From: an uncultured Clostridia bacterium
Lineage (GTDB): Bacteria; Bacillota_A; Clostridia; TANB77; CAG-508
Direction: 5' to 3'
NCBI GenBank assembly: GCA_947624715.1
Contig: CANQLO010000004.1
Location: 1-64,000, forward strand
DNA: 64,000 nucleotides
In this document: positions 29,311 through 38,694 of the stretch, one piece after another
How positions within the stretch are numbered: position 1 is the first letter of the stretch
Layout of the letters: each line of letters opens with the position of its first letter
Notes under the pieces: generated by a model
Database searches by the model: none
Told to the model about the DNA's origin: nothing
What the model saw: the letters and a program-made list of their open reading frames with translations, nothing else
Position numbers and translations under genes: made by a program

Positions 29311-29401
29311 TTAAATTGGAGTTTTTAATTATCTCTTATTTTAAATTGGAATTTTTTAATTATCTCCTATCTTAAATTAGAGTTTTTAATTATCTCCTAA
29401 A
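29311..29401. repeat. Three tandem 30-bp repeats between pyrH and frr
   Basis: Units at 29311-29340, 29341-29371 and 29372-29401 share TTAAATTGGAGTTTTTAATT followed by ATCTCCTA, with small differences. Read on the coding (minus) strand each unit carries a TAGGAGATAATT, that is, a repeated Shine-Dalgarno-like GGAG, upstream of frr. Confidence 0.8.
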
Positions 29402-29408
29402 TTTTTTT

Positions 29409-30119
29409 CTAATCAACTTTTGTTCCTATATTTTCTTCATTAGCAGCTTTTATAATATTCTTTGGTTCACTCATTGCAAATACAACAAGTGGAATGTTAT
29501 TATCTTTGCAAATTGAAATTGCAGTTGAATCCATAACTTTTAAATCTTTCTCTAAGATTTCTTGATATGTTACATGATCTATTTTTTTAGCTGTTGGGTC
29601 AATTTTTGGATCTGCAGTATAAACTCCATCTATAGTTTTTGCAACTAATATTGCATTTGCTCCTATTTCAGCTGCTCTTAAAGCTGCTGCTGTATCTGTT
29701 GAAAAAAATGGACTTCCTGTTCCACAAGAGAAAATTAATATTCTTCCTTTTTCTAAATGTCTCATTGCTCTTCTTTGTGTAAATGGTTCTGCTATTTGTC
29801 TCATTTCTATTGCTGTTTGTAATCTTGTTGCTATTCCTCTTTTTTCAATAGCATCTTGAAGAGCTAAACCATTCATTGCTGTAGCTAACATTCCCATATA
29901 ATCTGCTGTGGTTCTTACCATATTTTCTCCATATTTTCCTCTCCAGAAGTTTCCTCCACCAACAACAATTGCTATCTCTACTCCCATATCATACAATTCT
30001 TTTATTGCATCACTTATTTGATTTAATGTCTTTTCATCAATTCCTGTCTTATTATCTCCAGCTAATGCTTCTCCACTTAATTTTAATAATACTCTTTTAT
30101 ACAAAGCTTTTTCCCCCAT
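29409..30119 (-). CDS. pyrH: UMP kinase
   Basis: The 236-residue amino-acid-kinase-fold enzyme phosphorylates UMP to UDP. It has [58 protein letters not shown] and the [19 protein letters not shown] segment typical of bacterial PyrH. Length is standard. tsf, which often precedes pyrH, is not present; the upstream DNA to 30287 has no gene, so transcription probably starts there. Confidence 0.96.
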   Translation of the reverse strand: MGEKALYKRVLLKLSGEALAGDNKTGIDEKTLNQISDAIKELYDMGVEIAIVVGGGNFWRGKYGENMVRTTADYMGMLATAMNGLALQDAIEKRGIATRLQTAIEMRQIAEPFTQRRAMRHLEKGRILIFSCGTGSPFFSTDTAAALRAAEIGANAILVAKTIDGVYTADPKIDPTAKKIDHVTYQEILEKDLKVMDSTAISICKDNNIPLVVFAMSEPKNIIKAANEENIGTKVD

Positions 30120-30286
30120 TTCATTTACTTTTATTTTAATTTACTCGTATTCTATCATATATATTTTAAAACTTAAAGAGAAAATATAAAAATTTTTGAA
30201 TTTATTATATATCACTTTATTTTTAATTTCTTATTTAAAAATTTTTTTAACTTAAAAACACTATAATCTGTGTTCTACATTTAAAG

Positions 30287-30319
30287 CAAAAAAAGAGGAA
30301 ACTTCACATTCCCTCTTTA
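30287..30319 (-). terminator. Terminator after the LPQTG protein gene
   Basis: On the minus strand AAAGAGGGA...TCCTCTTT forms a stem followed by a run of seven T, about 35 bases beyond the stop codon. Confidence 0.85.
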
Positions 30320-30353
30320 ACTAAATACGTATTTATATTCTCAATTCTATTTA

Positions 30354-30713
30354 TTACATATCATATTTTTTAGATTTAACATATGCAACTGAACCTATGA
30401 CTACTGCAGCTAATCCTATAAATGAAATCATATATATATCATTTTCTCCAGTTTGTGGTAAATCCTTATCAGAATCTATTTCATTAATTTTTGTAATATT
30501 TGCTTGAACTGTATTGCCTACTGTGTTTCCAGTTGGTGTAATTGTTGAAGTATTACCTCCATTGTTTAAAGTATTTCCAAGTGTATTACCTACTGTATTT
30601 CCATTTGTAATACCTAAGTTTCCTAAAGCAAAAACAGAATTTGCTAAAACAAATAAACTGATTAAAATTAAAACTAAAGATACTATTACACTTTTACTTA
30701 AACTTTTCATCAT
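30354..30713 (-). CDS. LPXTG-type cell-wall-anchored small protein
   Basis: The 119-residue product has an N-terminal signal peptide (MMKSLSKSVIVSLVLILISLFVLANSVFA), a short Asn/Gly/Thr-rich mature region with GNTVGNT/GNTLGNT repeats, then LPQTGENDIYMISFIGLAAVVIGSVAYVKSKKYDM: a sortase LPXTG site, hydrophobic segment and basic tail. The exposed part is only about 55 residues, so it looks like a spacer or decorating surface protein. GGAG lies 6 bases upstream of the first ATG. A functional sortase must be encoded elsewhere; the sortase-like protein in this window lacks catalytic residues. Confidence 0.82.
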   Translation of the reverse strand: MMKSLSKSVIVSLVLILISLFVLANSVFALGNLGITNGNTVGNTLGNTLNNGGNTSTITPTGNTVGNTVQANITKINEIDSDKDLPQTGENDIYMISFIGLAAVVIGSVAYVKSKKYDM

Positions 30714-30948
30714 AACGTTCTCCTCACTTTTTACTATTATATCATTTTTTTATTTATAATGGTTATTATGCCTATTTTTTTGTAAAATATAGCATGAAAA
30801 TAATAACAATCACATACTATAAATATTTTATACCTATTTTCTTTATAAGTCAACATTTTTTTACATATTTTTTTCTTTTTTTTAATAATTTTACTTTTTT
30901 TACATATTTTTCAATAAATTACAACATATTTTCCCATAAATTTACTTT

Positions 30949-32037
30949 TTAAACATTAAATTTAAATTCAACTATATCTCCTTCTTGCATAACATAATCT
31001 TTTCCTTCTAATCTTACTAATCCTAATTCTTTAACCTTCTGGTAACTACCATTTTTCAATAAATCATTATATGATACAATCTCTGCTTTTATGAATCCTC
31101 TTTCAAAATCAGAGTGAATCTTTCCTGCTGCCTGTGGAGCTTTAGTACCCTTTTTTATGGTCCATGCTCTTACTTCCTTTTTTCCTGCTGTTAAAAATGA
31201 CATAAGTCCTAAAAGTTCATAGCTTTTCTTTATTACTTTATCTAATCCTGATTCTTCTAGTCCAAGAGCTTCAAGCATTTCCTTTTTATCATCTCCATCA
31301 AGAGCTGATAATTCTTCTTCAATTTTTACACATAAAGTAATGGCTTCGGCATTTTCGTTTTTCGCATATTCTCTAACTTTTTTTACGTATTCATTTTCTT
31401 CTTTTCCTATATCATTTTCAGAAATATTAGCTACATATAAAATTGGCTTTTTTGTTAAAAGAAAAGCATCTTTTATTATTTCTTCTTCTTCATCACTTAG
31501 GTTAATGCTTCTTGCTGGTTTTCCATCCTCTAATACATCTCTTACCTTTTTGAAAATTTCTTCTTCTAATAAATATTTTTTATCACCTTTAGCAAGTTTT
31601 GCTGCTCTCTCAATTCTTTTATTAACCGTTTCTAAATCAGCTAAAACAAGTTCGAGATTTATTGTTTCTATATCTCTAATTGGATCAACGCTTCCATCAA
31701 CATGTACTATATTTGAATCATCAAAACATCTTACAACTTCTAGTATAGAATCTGTTTCTCTAATATGAGATAGAAATTTATTTCCTAATCCTTCTCCTTT
31801 ACTTGCTCCTTTAACTAATCCTGCTATATCGACAAATTCAATTATTGCATGAGTTTTTTTATCTGCTTCGTACATTTTTTCTAGTACATCTAGTCTTTCA
31901 TCTGGAACTGGTACAACTCCTACATTTGGCTCTATTGTGCAAAACGGATAATTTGCACATTCCGCTCCTGCATTTGTTATACTATTAAAAAGTGTACTTT
32001 TTCCAACGTTCGGTAATCCAACTATTCCTATTTTCAT
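30949..32037 (-). CDS. ychF: Redox-regulated ATPase YchF
   Basis: The 362-residue Obg-family P-loop protein has GLPNVGKSTLFN (G1), the TGS-containing C-terminus (QAAGKIHSDFERGFIKAEIVSY), NYPFCTIEPNVGVV (G2 region) and the DIAGLVKGASKGEGLGNKFL (G3) block. It binds ribosomes and ATP. Length is standard (363 in E. coli). The neighbours on both sides are unrelated and separated by more than 150 bp, so it is probably monocistronic. Confidence 0.95.
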   Translation of the reverse strand: MKIGIVGLPNVGKSTLFNSITNAGAECANYPFCTIEPNVGVVPVPDERLDVLEKMYEADKKTHAIIEFVDIAGLVKGASKGEGLGNKFLSHIRETDSILEVVRCFDDSNIVHVDGSVDPIRDIETINLELVLADLETVNKRIERAAKLAKGDKKYLLEEEIFKKVRDVLEDGKPARSINLSDEEEEIIKDAFLLTKKPILYVANISENDIGKEENEYVKKVREYAKNENAEAITLCVKIEEELSALDGDDKKEMLEALGLEESGLDKVIKKSYELLGLMSFLTAGKKEVRAWTIKKGTKAPQAAGKIHSDFERGFIKAEIVSYNDLLKNGSYQKVKELGLVRLEGKDYVMQEGDIVEFKFNV

Positions 32038-32188
32038 TATTTTTTCCTCCTTGCTAATTTATTATACAATGTAAACACGATTTTTTCAATTGCTACTTTT
32101 GCATTTTTTTTATTTTATTGATTTATTCTACGACTCTTTATTTTTGTAATTTCTTTTATTTTACAACTTTTATAATTTATTTTTTTTA

Positions 32189-33124
32189 CTACAATTTTTT
32201 TAGCAAACACACGAAAAAACCTCCCATTCTCTTTGATGGATAAATTTTAATTGCCTTTTCAACATCTTTTGACAACCCTTTATTAGACGCTTTATGTGCT
32301 TCTTTAAATTTAATATCTATATCTAATACTTGCATATTTAATTCTTTAATTGCCCAATCTATATTTTTTTCATTTTCATTATTATTTAATGTACAAGTTG
32401 AATATACTAATAATCCTCCTTTTTTTAGAGCTTTATATGCACTTGCTAATAATTCTTTTTGAAGTTTCGATAATTCATTTACTAATTTTTCAGACCAATT
32501 GGAATATGATTTTTCGTTTTCCAATAAAAATCTACCTTCTCCACTGCATGGTGTATCTAATAGTACTTTATCAAATCTTTCTTCATTTCCAATATTTCTT
32601 CCATCTAAGTTACAGATTTCTGCAATTTTTACACCCTGAATTTCTATATTATATTTTAACCTATCACATCTAATTTTATCTATTTCATTTGCTAAAATAT
32701 ATCCTTCATTTTTCATGATAGCAGCTATTTGTGTAGTTTTACTACCCGGAGCTGCAGTTAAATCTAATACACTTTCTCCACTCTTCGGATTTAATATGAT
32801 TGGAGGAATCATACTAGATAAACTTTGCACATAAACTAAACCTTTATTGTAAAAATCATATTTTAGTAAATCTTTTTCTGTTTTATTTTTTATAATAAAA
32901 GCATCTTCATAAAACTCTACTTTTTCGAACTCAATGTTTAAATCTTTAAAAATTTTTTCTATTTCTTGGTTACTAGATTTTAACGTATTTACTCTTAATG
33001 TAGTATATCTTTTTTCTAACATTCCTTCTAAAATTTTATCTGCTATTCTTTCATTAAAATCCCTATATAGATTTTGTATAAATTCAATTGGTAATTTTGT
33101 TTTTGCTGTGATAATTGAATTCAT
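32189..33124 (-). CDS. RsmB/RsmF-like RNA (cytosine-5) methyltransferase
   Basis: The 311-residue NOL1/NOP2/Sun family enzyme has the SAM-binding block VLDLTAAPGSKTTQIAAIM, the first catalytic-site motif LLDTPCSGEGRF and the second cysteine in VYSTCTLNNNENE. A short N-terminal domain (about 75 residues) replaces the NusB-like domain of RsmB, and there is no C-terminal PUA/RsmF extension, as in the short Gram-positive YebU-like enzymes. It probably methylates a cytosine in rRNA or tRNA. It is divergent from the Cys-rich plus-strand gene. Confidence 0.88.
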   Translation of the reverse strand: MNSIITAKTKLPIEFIQNLYRDFNERIADKILEGMLEKRYTTLRVNTLKSSNQEIEKIFKDLNIEFEKVEFYEDAFIIKNKTEKDLLKYDFYNKGLVYVQSLSSMIPPIILNPKSGESVLDLTAAPGSKTTQIAAIMKNEGYILANEIDKIRCDRLKYNIEIQGVKIAEICNLDGRNIGNEERFDKVLLDTPCSGEGRFLLENEKSYSNWSEKLVNELSKLQKELLASAYKALKKGGLLVYSTCTLNNNENEKNIDWAIKELNMQVLDIDIKFKEAHKASNKGLSKDVEKAIKIYPSKRMGGFFVCLLKKL

Positions 33125-33244
33125 TTAAACTCTCCTAATTCTTTGTTTAATTTTTACTCTTTTATTTTATGTTTTTCATTTTATGATTATAGCACATAAT
33201 TGTAAATATAGTCAAAATTTACTGTATTTTTCTTTTATAATCTC

Positions 33245-33272
33245 ACCTTTTTTTATTTGTTTTCATAATATA
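33245..33272 (+). promoter_or_regulatory. Possible SigK-type sporulation promoter
   Basis: AC at 33245-33246 is followed after 17 bases by CATAATATA (33264-33272), which fits the SigK pattern AC-N(16-17)-CATANNNTA. It lies 43 bases before the start codon of the Cys-rich gene. The 16-base inverted repeat ATGGTTT-TT-AAACCAT follows at 33281-33296 in the leader. SigE or SigA use is not excluded. Confidence 0.35.
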
Positions 33273-33315
33273 TATTAACAATGGTTTTTAAACCATTTAG
33301 AAAGGAATATATAAT

Positions 33316-33870
33316 ATGGAATTAGATGAAAAAAAATTTGAACCAACATGCCCAATAGTTGATATTGATGGTTATATAGCTAACGGAAAGCAATATGATT
33401 TAGATATTACTTTAGCACAAGATAATAGAGATGTTATCTATGGTATAGTAAGAAATTGCTTTAAGGATCCAGTTAAAGATGCTGTTGTTAAACTTGTTGA
33501 AGTAGAATACAAAATGGGTAGAAAGGAACTAAAACCAGTTTCTCACACATTTACAGATGATGATGGAGAATTTGTTTTTGGACCTCTATGTCCTGGAAAG
33601 AAATACTCAGTTCAAGTATGGGCTAATTCAGTAGATCATGTTAAAATTTGCGCAAAATGTCATCGTGAAGGAAGATGCTTACAAGGTGTTAAACTAGAGT
33701 GCAAATATAAGAATGAATATGACTTTGATGACGATTGTCCTTGTATGAAAGAAGATGATTGCAAGCATTGTGACTGTGACAAAAAAGATGAACCTAAAAA
33801 AGATTGTGATAAAAAACCTGAATGTCCTCCAAAGAAGGATGAAATGCCTTGCGGTTGTGGAAGATTCTAA
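33316..33870 (+). CDS. Cys-rich protein with carboxypeptidase-regulatory-like domain, possible spore coat protein
   Basis: One of only two plus-strand genes. The 184-residue product contains a beta-sandwich segment (about 40-100: YGIVRNCFKDPVKDAVVKLVE, DDDGEFVFGPLCPGKKYSVQVW) resembling carboxypeptidase regulatory-like (transthyretin-like) domains, followed by cysteine pairs (CAKCHREGRC) and a Cys/Asp/Lys-rich tail ending CGCGRF. There is no signal peptide. The Cys-rich tail and a SigK-like promoter suggest a cross-linked spore coat or spore-surface component, but that is inference. AAAGGA lies 9 bases before the ATG; a terminator follows. Function unknown. Confidence 0.7.
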   Translation: MELDEKKFEPTCPIVDIDGYIANGKQYDLDITLAQDNRDVIYGIVRNCFKDPVKDAVVKLVEVEYKMGRKELKPVSHTFTDDDGEFVFGPLCPGKKYSVQVWANSVDHVKICAKCHREGRCLQGVKLECKYKNEYDFDDDCPCMKEDDCKHCDCDKKDEPKKDCDKKPECPPKKDEMPCGCGRF

Positions 33871-33940
33871 TTTATTATAACTAATTTAGTTGTTTCATTG
33901 CTTAATTTATAATACTTTAATTTAAAATTCAAGTAAAGTT

Positions 33941-33970
33941 AAAAGGCTGGAATTTCCAGCCTTTCCTTTT
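33941..33970 (+). terminator. Terminator after the Cys-rich gene
   Basis: AAAGGCTGG-AATTT... inverted repeat (AAAGGCTGG/CCAGCCTTT, 9 bp stem) is followed by a T-rich tail. It lies about 70 bases past the stop codon. Confidence 0.85.
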
Positions 33971-34061
33971 TATTATTAACTTTTAATAAAACATATCAAT
34001 ATTTTTATTTATTATATCTTTTGTCACCCCACCAATTTGGTATTAGGTCTTTTTATAATTA

Positions 34062-35036
34062 TTAGTTTTGTTCAAAAATATGTTGTCCCTTTATTAAATC
34101 ATAACTTATTAATTCTTGTCCATCTAAATTTTCCTTATGCATATCTACACTAGTAATCTGACTATTTTCATAAGTTGTATAATAATATATTCCTTTATCC
34201 ATATTGCAACAAGAACTGTAAATAGTTATTTCATATAAATTTTCTCCCATATATACGCAACCCCTTTGTTGGCATACTGAATTTAATATATGAAAAAATT
34301 GACTAATGCTTTCTGATTCTGAGTTACCTGAAATAGAATTCATCTTTGTAAATGTAGCTTTTACAAATCTTGATGCAGATGATAAATCTCCTGGAAGTCC
34401 CATAGCACCCATTCCTCTGCTGTATGTTTTTAAGTTTAATTCTTTTGAAAAATTATTTACAGGTGCTTTAGTTGATAAACTCATATAATTATTTAAGTTA
34501 AACATTTGCATATCAAAAGTTGGATTATTAGTAAGTACTCCTACTGGATTTTCATATATTTTAAGACCCTCTTTAACACTTTCTACAGTTATTGAAGATT
34601 CTTTGTCAGCAATTATCCAGTGCAAAGGTGATGCTGGTAATTCATCACTAAAGTTTATCGATGCTATGTTTATAGTTTCTAATAATCTTTTTGCTTCTGT
34701 TATATTTGCACATTGAGCTAATATATATGGAATAAATTCAAATGGTGCTACATTATCTTTATCCTCTTTTTCTTCCTTATAATCTGCATTTTCTGGGAAG
34801 TTTAATCCTGCCATTCCTAAGCCTTTTTCATTAATTGCATCATAATAAAGTGGATAATTATCAGCTACATAAGCCATTCCTATCATTGCATAGTGTTCTT
34901 TTAAATTATTTACTTTTCTAAATTTTAATTCATAATTTCTAGGTGTAATAGTTACTGTTTCTTTATATGAATATTCTAAATCTAAATTTCTTCCAAAATA
35001 ATGGTCCTTTGTACTATAAGTTACTGCTGTACACAT
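34062..35036 (-). CDS. cbh: Bile salt hydrolase / choloylglycine hydrolase family
   Basis: The 324-residue Ntn-hydrolase begins MCTAVTYSTKDHYFGRNLDLEYS, with the nucleophilic Cys2 exposed after Met removal, Arg16 and the Asp near 19. Later blocks are NEKGLGMAGLNFP, LPASPLHWIIADKE, GVLTNNPTFDMQ and GLPGDLSSASRFVKATF, all as in clostridial bile salt hydrolase and penicillin V acylase. The overall match to the Clostridium perfringens enzyme as I remember it, including the C-terminal MDKGIYYYTTYENSQI block, favours bile salt hydrolase over penicillin acylase. There is no signal peptide, so it is cytosolic. It implies life in a bile-containing gut. murT lies just upstream. Confidence 0.87.
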   Translation of the reverse strand: MCTAVTYSTKDHYFGRNLDLEYSYKETVTITPRNYELKFRKVNNLKEHYAMIGMAYVADNYPLYYDAINEKGLGMAGLNFPENADYKEEKEDKDNVAPFEFIPYILAQCANITEAKRLLETINIASINFSDELPASPLHWIIADKESSITVESVKEGLKIYENPVGVLTNNPTFDMQMFNLNNYMSLSTKAPVNNFSKELNLKTYSRGMGAMGLPGDLSSASRFVKATFTKMNSISGNSESESISQFFHILNSVCQQRGCVYMGENLYEITIYSSCCNMDKGIYYYTTYENSQITSVDMHKENLDGQELISYDLIKGQHIFEQN

Positions 35037-35081
35037 AACAAATACCTTCTTTCTTTTTATATATTATTTTTTAATTTTTAA

Positions 35082-36386
35082 TCATTTATAATTTAATATT
35101 GCCTTTCTAGTTGGTTGAAGTGCTGTATAATTAGCAATTACATACTTTTTTACATTAGTTTTATATAAAGCTTTAATCGCTTCATCTAAATCTAAATAAG
35201 GTTCTATCTTTGTAGCATCAAAGCCACTTGTTTTTATTCTAATTGCTATATCATAAGCTCTTTGTCCTGATGTTATAATTCTAGTAACATTATTTATATT
35301 AAAATTTATGTCCCATATCCAAGATACATCAAATCCATCTGCTATATTATCATTTAAAACAAATAATAGTTCTTTTTCTTCACTGTCTTCATTTAATATT
35401 CTTAAACTTACATTTGCTCCTGTTGGATTTTTTGCAAGATTTATTAAAGTTTTGCAACCATTTACTTCTATTTCTTCACATCTACCATTATCTAATTTAA
35501 ATGTAGCTAAAGCTTCTTTAGCATCTAATTTATATAATTTTGAAAATGCTAAACTTGCTGCAAAGTTGTATATTGCATAAATACTGTTTGCAAGAGTTTT
35601 ATATTTTACATCATCTGCTACAAACACTCCATCTTTAACATTTACATTTTTTACTTCTAAAAATATTTCTTCATCCCCATAATTGCAAGTTGGACATCTA
35701 AATTTTCCAATATGTGAATATTGATAATATTCATATTCTAGTCTTGTTTTATCAAATGGGCAAAACTTTCCTTCTCCAGCTTCTTTTTCTGTTTCAGTGG
35801 CATACTCATATTTATCAACACTAAAATAGTAAACATTCTTATTATCTGGATTTGCTCTTCCTAGTCTTGCAACATTTGGATCATCATTATTAAGGATTAA
35901 GTTTCCTTCATAAGTTTTTAAAAATTCATTTATCTTTAATATTAATGCTTCTTCTTCACCATTTCTATCTAGTTGATCTCTAAAGAAGTCGAGTACAATT
36001 AAAGTGTCTAATCTAATCTTTTTGAAAACTATTGGTACATAACTTTCATCTACTTCTAAAGTAACAAAATCTGCTTTAATTTTTCCTGTGATAGAACTAG
36101 ATTTTAATAATGTAGTAATTATTCCTGTTTCCATATTGTTTCCTTCAGTATTGCTTACAGCCTTTTTACCATTTTTCTTTACAATACATGAAATAACGTT
36201 GTTCGTGGTAGTTTTACCATTTGTTGCAGTTATAGCAATAACAGGACAATTTATTTTAAAATATTTTATTATATCAGGGTTTAATTTTTTTGCAATTTTG
36301 CCGACTACATTACCACTATTTTTTTTGAATATTCTTATTCCAAAACTTAGTATTTTACATATTACTAAAACTAATAAATTATACAA
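35082..36386 (-). CDS. murT: MurT-like lipid II isoglutaminyl synthase, Mur ligase subunit
   Basis: The 434-residue Mur-ligase-family protein has the ATP loop ITATNGKTTT, LEVDESYVP, a four-Cys zinc-ribbon insertion (CPFD...CPTC) and the C-terminal DUF1727 block (LNDNIADGFDVSWIWDINF). These are features of MurT, which with the glutaminase GatD amidates the D-Glu of lipid II. MurT and GatD are normally encoded side by side, but no gatD is next to this gene. The start is TTG with AAGGAG 7 bases upstream; no suitable ATG is present. It follows relA by about 50 bp. Confidence 0.87.
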   Translation of the reverse strand: MYNLLVLVICKILSFGIRIFKKNSGNVVGKIAKKLNPDIIKYFKINCPVIAITATNGKTTTNNVISCIVKKNGKKAVSNTEGNNMETGIITTLLKSSSITGKIKADFVTLEVDESYVPIVFKKIRLDTLIVLDFFRDQLDRNGEEEALILKINEFLKTYEGNLILNNDDPNVARLGRANPDNKNVYYFSVDKYEYATETEKEAGEGKFCPFDKTRLEYEYYQYSHIGKFRCPTCNYGDEEIFLEVKNVNVKDGVFVADDVKYKTLANSIYAIYNFAASLAFSKLYKLDAKEALATFKLDNGRCEEIEVNGCKTLINLAKNPTGANVSLRILNEDSEEKELLFVLNDNIADGFDVSWIWDINFNINNVTRIITSGQRAYDIAIRIKTSGFDATKIEPYLDLDEAIKALYKTNVKKYVIANYTALQPTRKAILNYK

Positions 36387-36433
36387 TTTCTTTCTCCTTA
36401 AAAATCTTTTATATCAACTGGATTTCAATGCAA

Positions 36434-38635
36434 TTATTTCTTACGTCTTACTTCATATACACTGTCTACTTTTCCTAATTTTCTTACTGCCTGATTTAGG
36501 TCTTCTAAGCTCTTTACTTCTATTGTAATTTCTATATTAGCTATTTTTTCTTTGGTAGATTTTGAATTTACAGCTACAACATTTACATTTGATGTTGCTA
36601 TAACATTCATAATATCCGCCAAAAGTCCTATTCTATCATTTGCAAAAATATTTATTTCTACATTATATGAGTGTTCCTTTTCATCATCCCAGAAAACATC
36701 AATTATCCTTCCTTCATCTTCTAAAAGGTCTTTAACATTTTTGCAATCCTTTCTATGAACTGTTACTCCTCTTCCTCTTGTAATATATCCAATAATTTCA
36801 TCACCTGGAACTGGTGAACAACATTTTGAAATTTTTACCAAACAATTGTCTATACCTTTTACTATAATTCCAGTCTTAGACGTCCTTGGTCTATTCTCTT
36901 TATTTAATTCTTGTAGCTTTGCTTCTAATGTTTTGTCTTCTTCTTCATTATTAAATTTTCTGTACTCTTCTAAAGTTCTAGAAATAATTTTACTAGCTCC
37001 AATTGAGCCAAATCCAACTGCTGAATACATTTCATCTAAATTTCTAAAATTATATCTTTGAAGCATTGGACCATAATATTTTTGAATAAAGAAATCATCA
37101 TGGTTCATTCCAATTCTTTTTATCTCTTTTTCAACTATTTCTTTTCCTTTTTCAATATTTTGCTGTCTTTCATTCTTTTTGAACCATTGTAATATTTTAT
37201 TTTTAGCTGAAGAACTTTTTACAAATTTAAGCCAATCCCTACTTGGTCCTTTGCTATTATCATTTGTAATTATTTCTACAATATCACCATTATTTAACTT
37301 AGTTATAATTGGCATCATTTTGCTATTAATCTTGCAACCAGTCATTCTGTTTCCAATTTCAGCGTGTATATTGTAAGCAAAATCAATTGGAGTACTTCCT
37401 TTTGGTAAAGTCTTAATCTCTCCTTTTGGTGTAAATACATATACTTCATCCTCAAAAAGTTCTGTTTTAAGAGTTGTTAAAAACTCTTGTGGATCCTGCA
37501 TATCTTTTTGCCATTCTAAGCTTTCTCTAAGCCAAGATAGTTTGTCCTCTGTTACAGTAACATTGGCTTTCTTTCCTTTTAAAAAGCTTTGCTCTTTATA
37601 TGCCCAATGTGCAGCTATACCAAACTCTGCAATCCTATGCATATTGTATGTTCTAATTTGTACTTCAAATGGTGTTCCGTTTGGTCCAATTAATGTTGTA
37701 TGTAATGATTGATACATATTAGGTTTTGGAACAGATATATAATCTTTAAATCTTCCTGGCATTGGTGTATATAATTCATGTACTACTCCAAGTGCTGCAT
37801 AACAATCTTTTACTGAATTTACTAAAATTCTTAGTGCAAATAAGTCATAAATTTGATCTAGAGTTTTATTATCTCTTTGCATTTTTCTATATATTGAATA
37901 AAGGTGTTTTGCTCTTCCTGTTATTTCCGATACAATATGCTCTTTCTTTAAATGAACTTTAATTTCATCTGTTATTGCATCAATAAACTTTAGTCTTTCT
38001 TCTCTCTTTTTGTTTATTCCTTCTACAAGCTCTCTAAATTCTTCTGGATATAAATATTTAAAAGCTAAATCTTCAAGTTCCCATTTTAATGAATAAACAC
38101 CTAGTCTATTTGCAAGAGGAGCATAAAGTTCTATAGTTTCTTTTGCAATAGCTATTTGTCTATCTCTTGATAAATATTTTAATGTTCTCATATTATGAAG
38201 TCTATCTGATAATTTTATTAGAATTACTCTAATATCTTTACCCATAGCAAGAAACATTTTTCTATAATTTTCTACTTGTTCTTCTTCTCTACTTTCATAA
38301 TTAATTTTTCCAAGTTTAGTAACTCCATTAACCATTTCTGCTATTTCTTCACTAAACTCAGTTTTTATATCATCTAATGTCACATCTGTATCTTCTACTA
38401 AATCATGCATTAAAGCTGCACAAATTGTTGCATCATCTAATCCGAGAGTTGCTAATATATAGGCAACTTGAACAGGGTGAATTATATATGGTTCACCAGA
38501 TTTTCTCTTTTGGTCTCCATGATGAAGAACAGCATAATTATATGCTTTAGTAACAAGTTTTGTATCTGCCCTTTTATTATGGTTTTTAAGTTCTTGAATT
38601 ATATCTTTAATTTCTTTTTCTTCTACTTTTGCCAT
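36434..38635 (-). CDS. relA: Bifunctional (p)ppGpp synthetase/hydrolase RelA/SpoT
   Basis: The 733-residue Rel enzyme controls the stringent response. The HD hydrolase domain (about 30-200) has HHGDQKRKSGEPYI and the HDLVEDT metal motif; the synthetase domain (about 230-370) has RFKDYISVPKPNMYQSLH and EVQIRTYNMHRIAEFGIAAHW; a TGS domain (VYVFTPKGEIKTLPKGSTPIDFAY), a conserved Cys region (ISKCCSPVPGDEIIGYITRGRG) and a C-terminal ACT domain (DRIGLLADIMNVIATSNVNVV) follow. Both activities should be present. Length is standard. Confidence 0.96.
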   Translation of the reverse strand: MAKVEEKEIKDIIQELKNHNKRADTKLVTKAYNYAVLHHGDQKRKSGEPYIIHPVQVAYILATLGLDDATICAALMHDLVEDTDVTLDDIKTEFSEEIAEMVNGVTKLGKINYESREEEQVENYRKMFLAMGKDIRVILIKLSDRLHNMRTLKYLSRDRQIAIAKETIELYAPLANRLGVYSLKWELEDLAFKYLYPEEFRELVEGINKKREERLKFIDAITDEIKVHLKKEHIVSEITGRAKHLYSIYRKMQRDNKTLDQIYDLFALRILVNSVKDCYAALGVVHELYTPMPGRFKDYISVPKPNMYQSLHTTLIGPNGTPFEVQIRTYNMHRIAEFGIAAHWAYKEQSFLKGKKANVTVTEDKLSWLRESLEWQKDMQDPQEFLTTLKTELFEDEVYVFTPKGEIKTLPKGSTPIDFAYNIHAEIGNRMTGCKINSKMMPIITKLNNGDIVEIITNDNSKGPSRDWLKFVKSSSAKNKILQWFKKNERQQNIEKGKEIVEKEIKRIGMNHDDFFIQKYYGPMLQRYNFRNLDEMYSAVGFGSIGASKIISRTLEEYRKFNNEEEDKTLEAKLQELNKENRPRTSKTGIIVKGIDNCLVKISKCCSPVPGDEIIGYITRGRGVTVHRKDCKNVKDLLEDEGRIIDVFWDDEKEHSYNVEINIFANDRIGLLADIMNVIATSNVNVVAVNSKSTKEKIANIEITIEVKSLEDLNQAVRKLGKVDSVYEVRRKK

Positions 38636-38694
38636 TTTATATTTTATGTTAATCTTAAAATTAACATTTCCTCCTTCTTATGTAAGAAAATATA

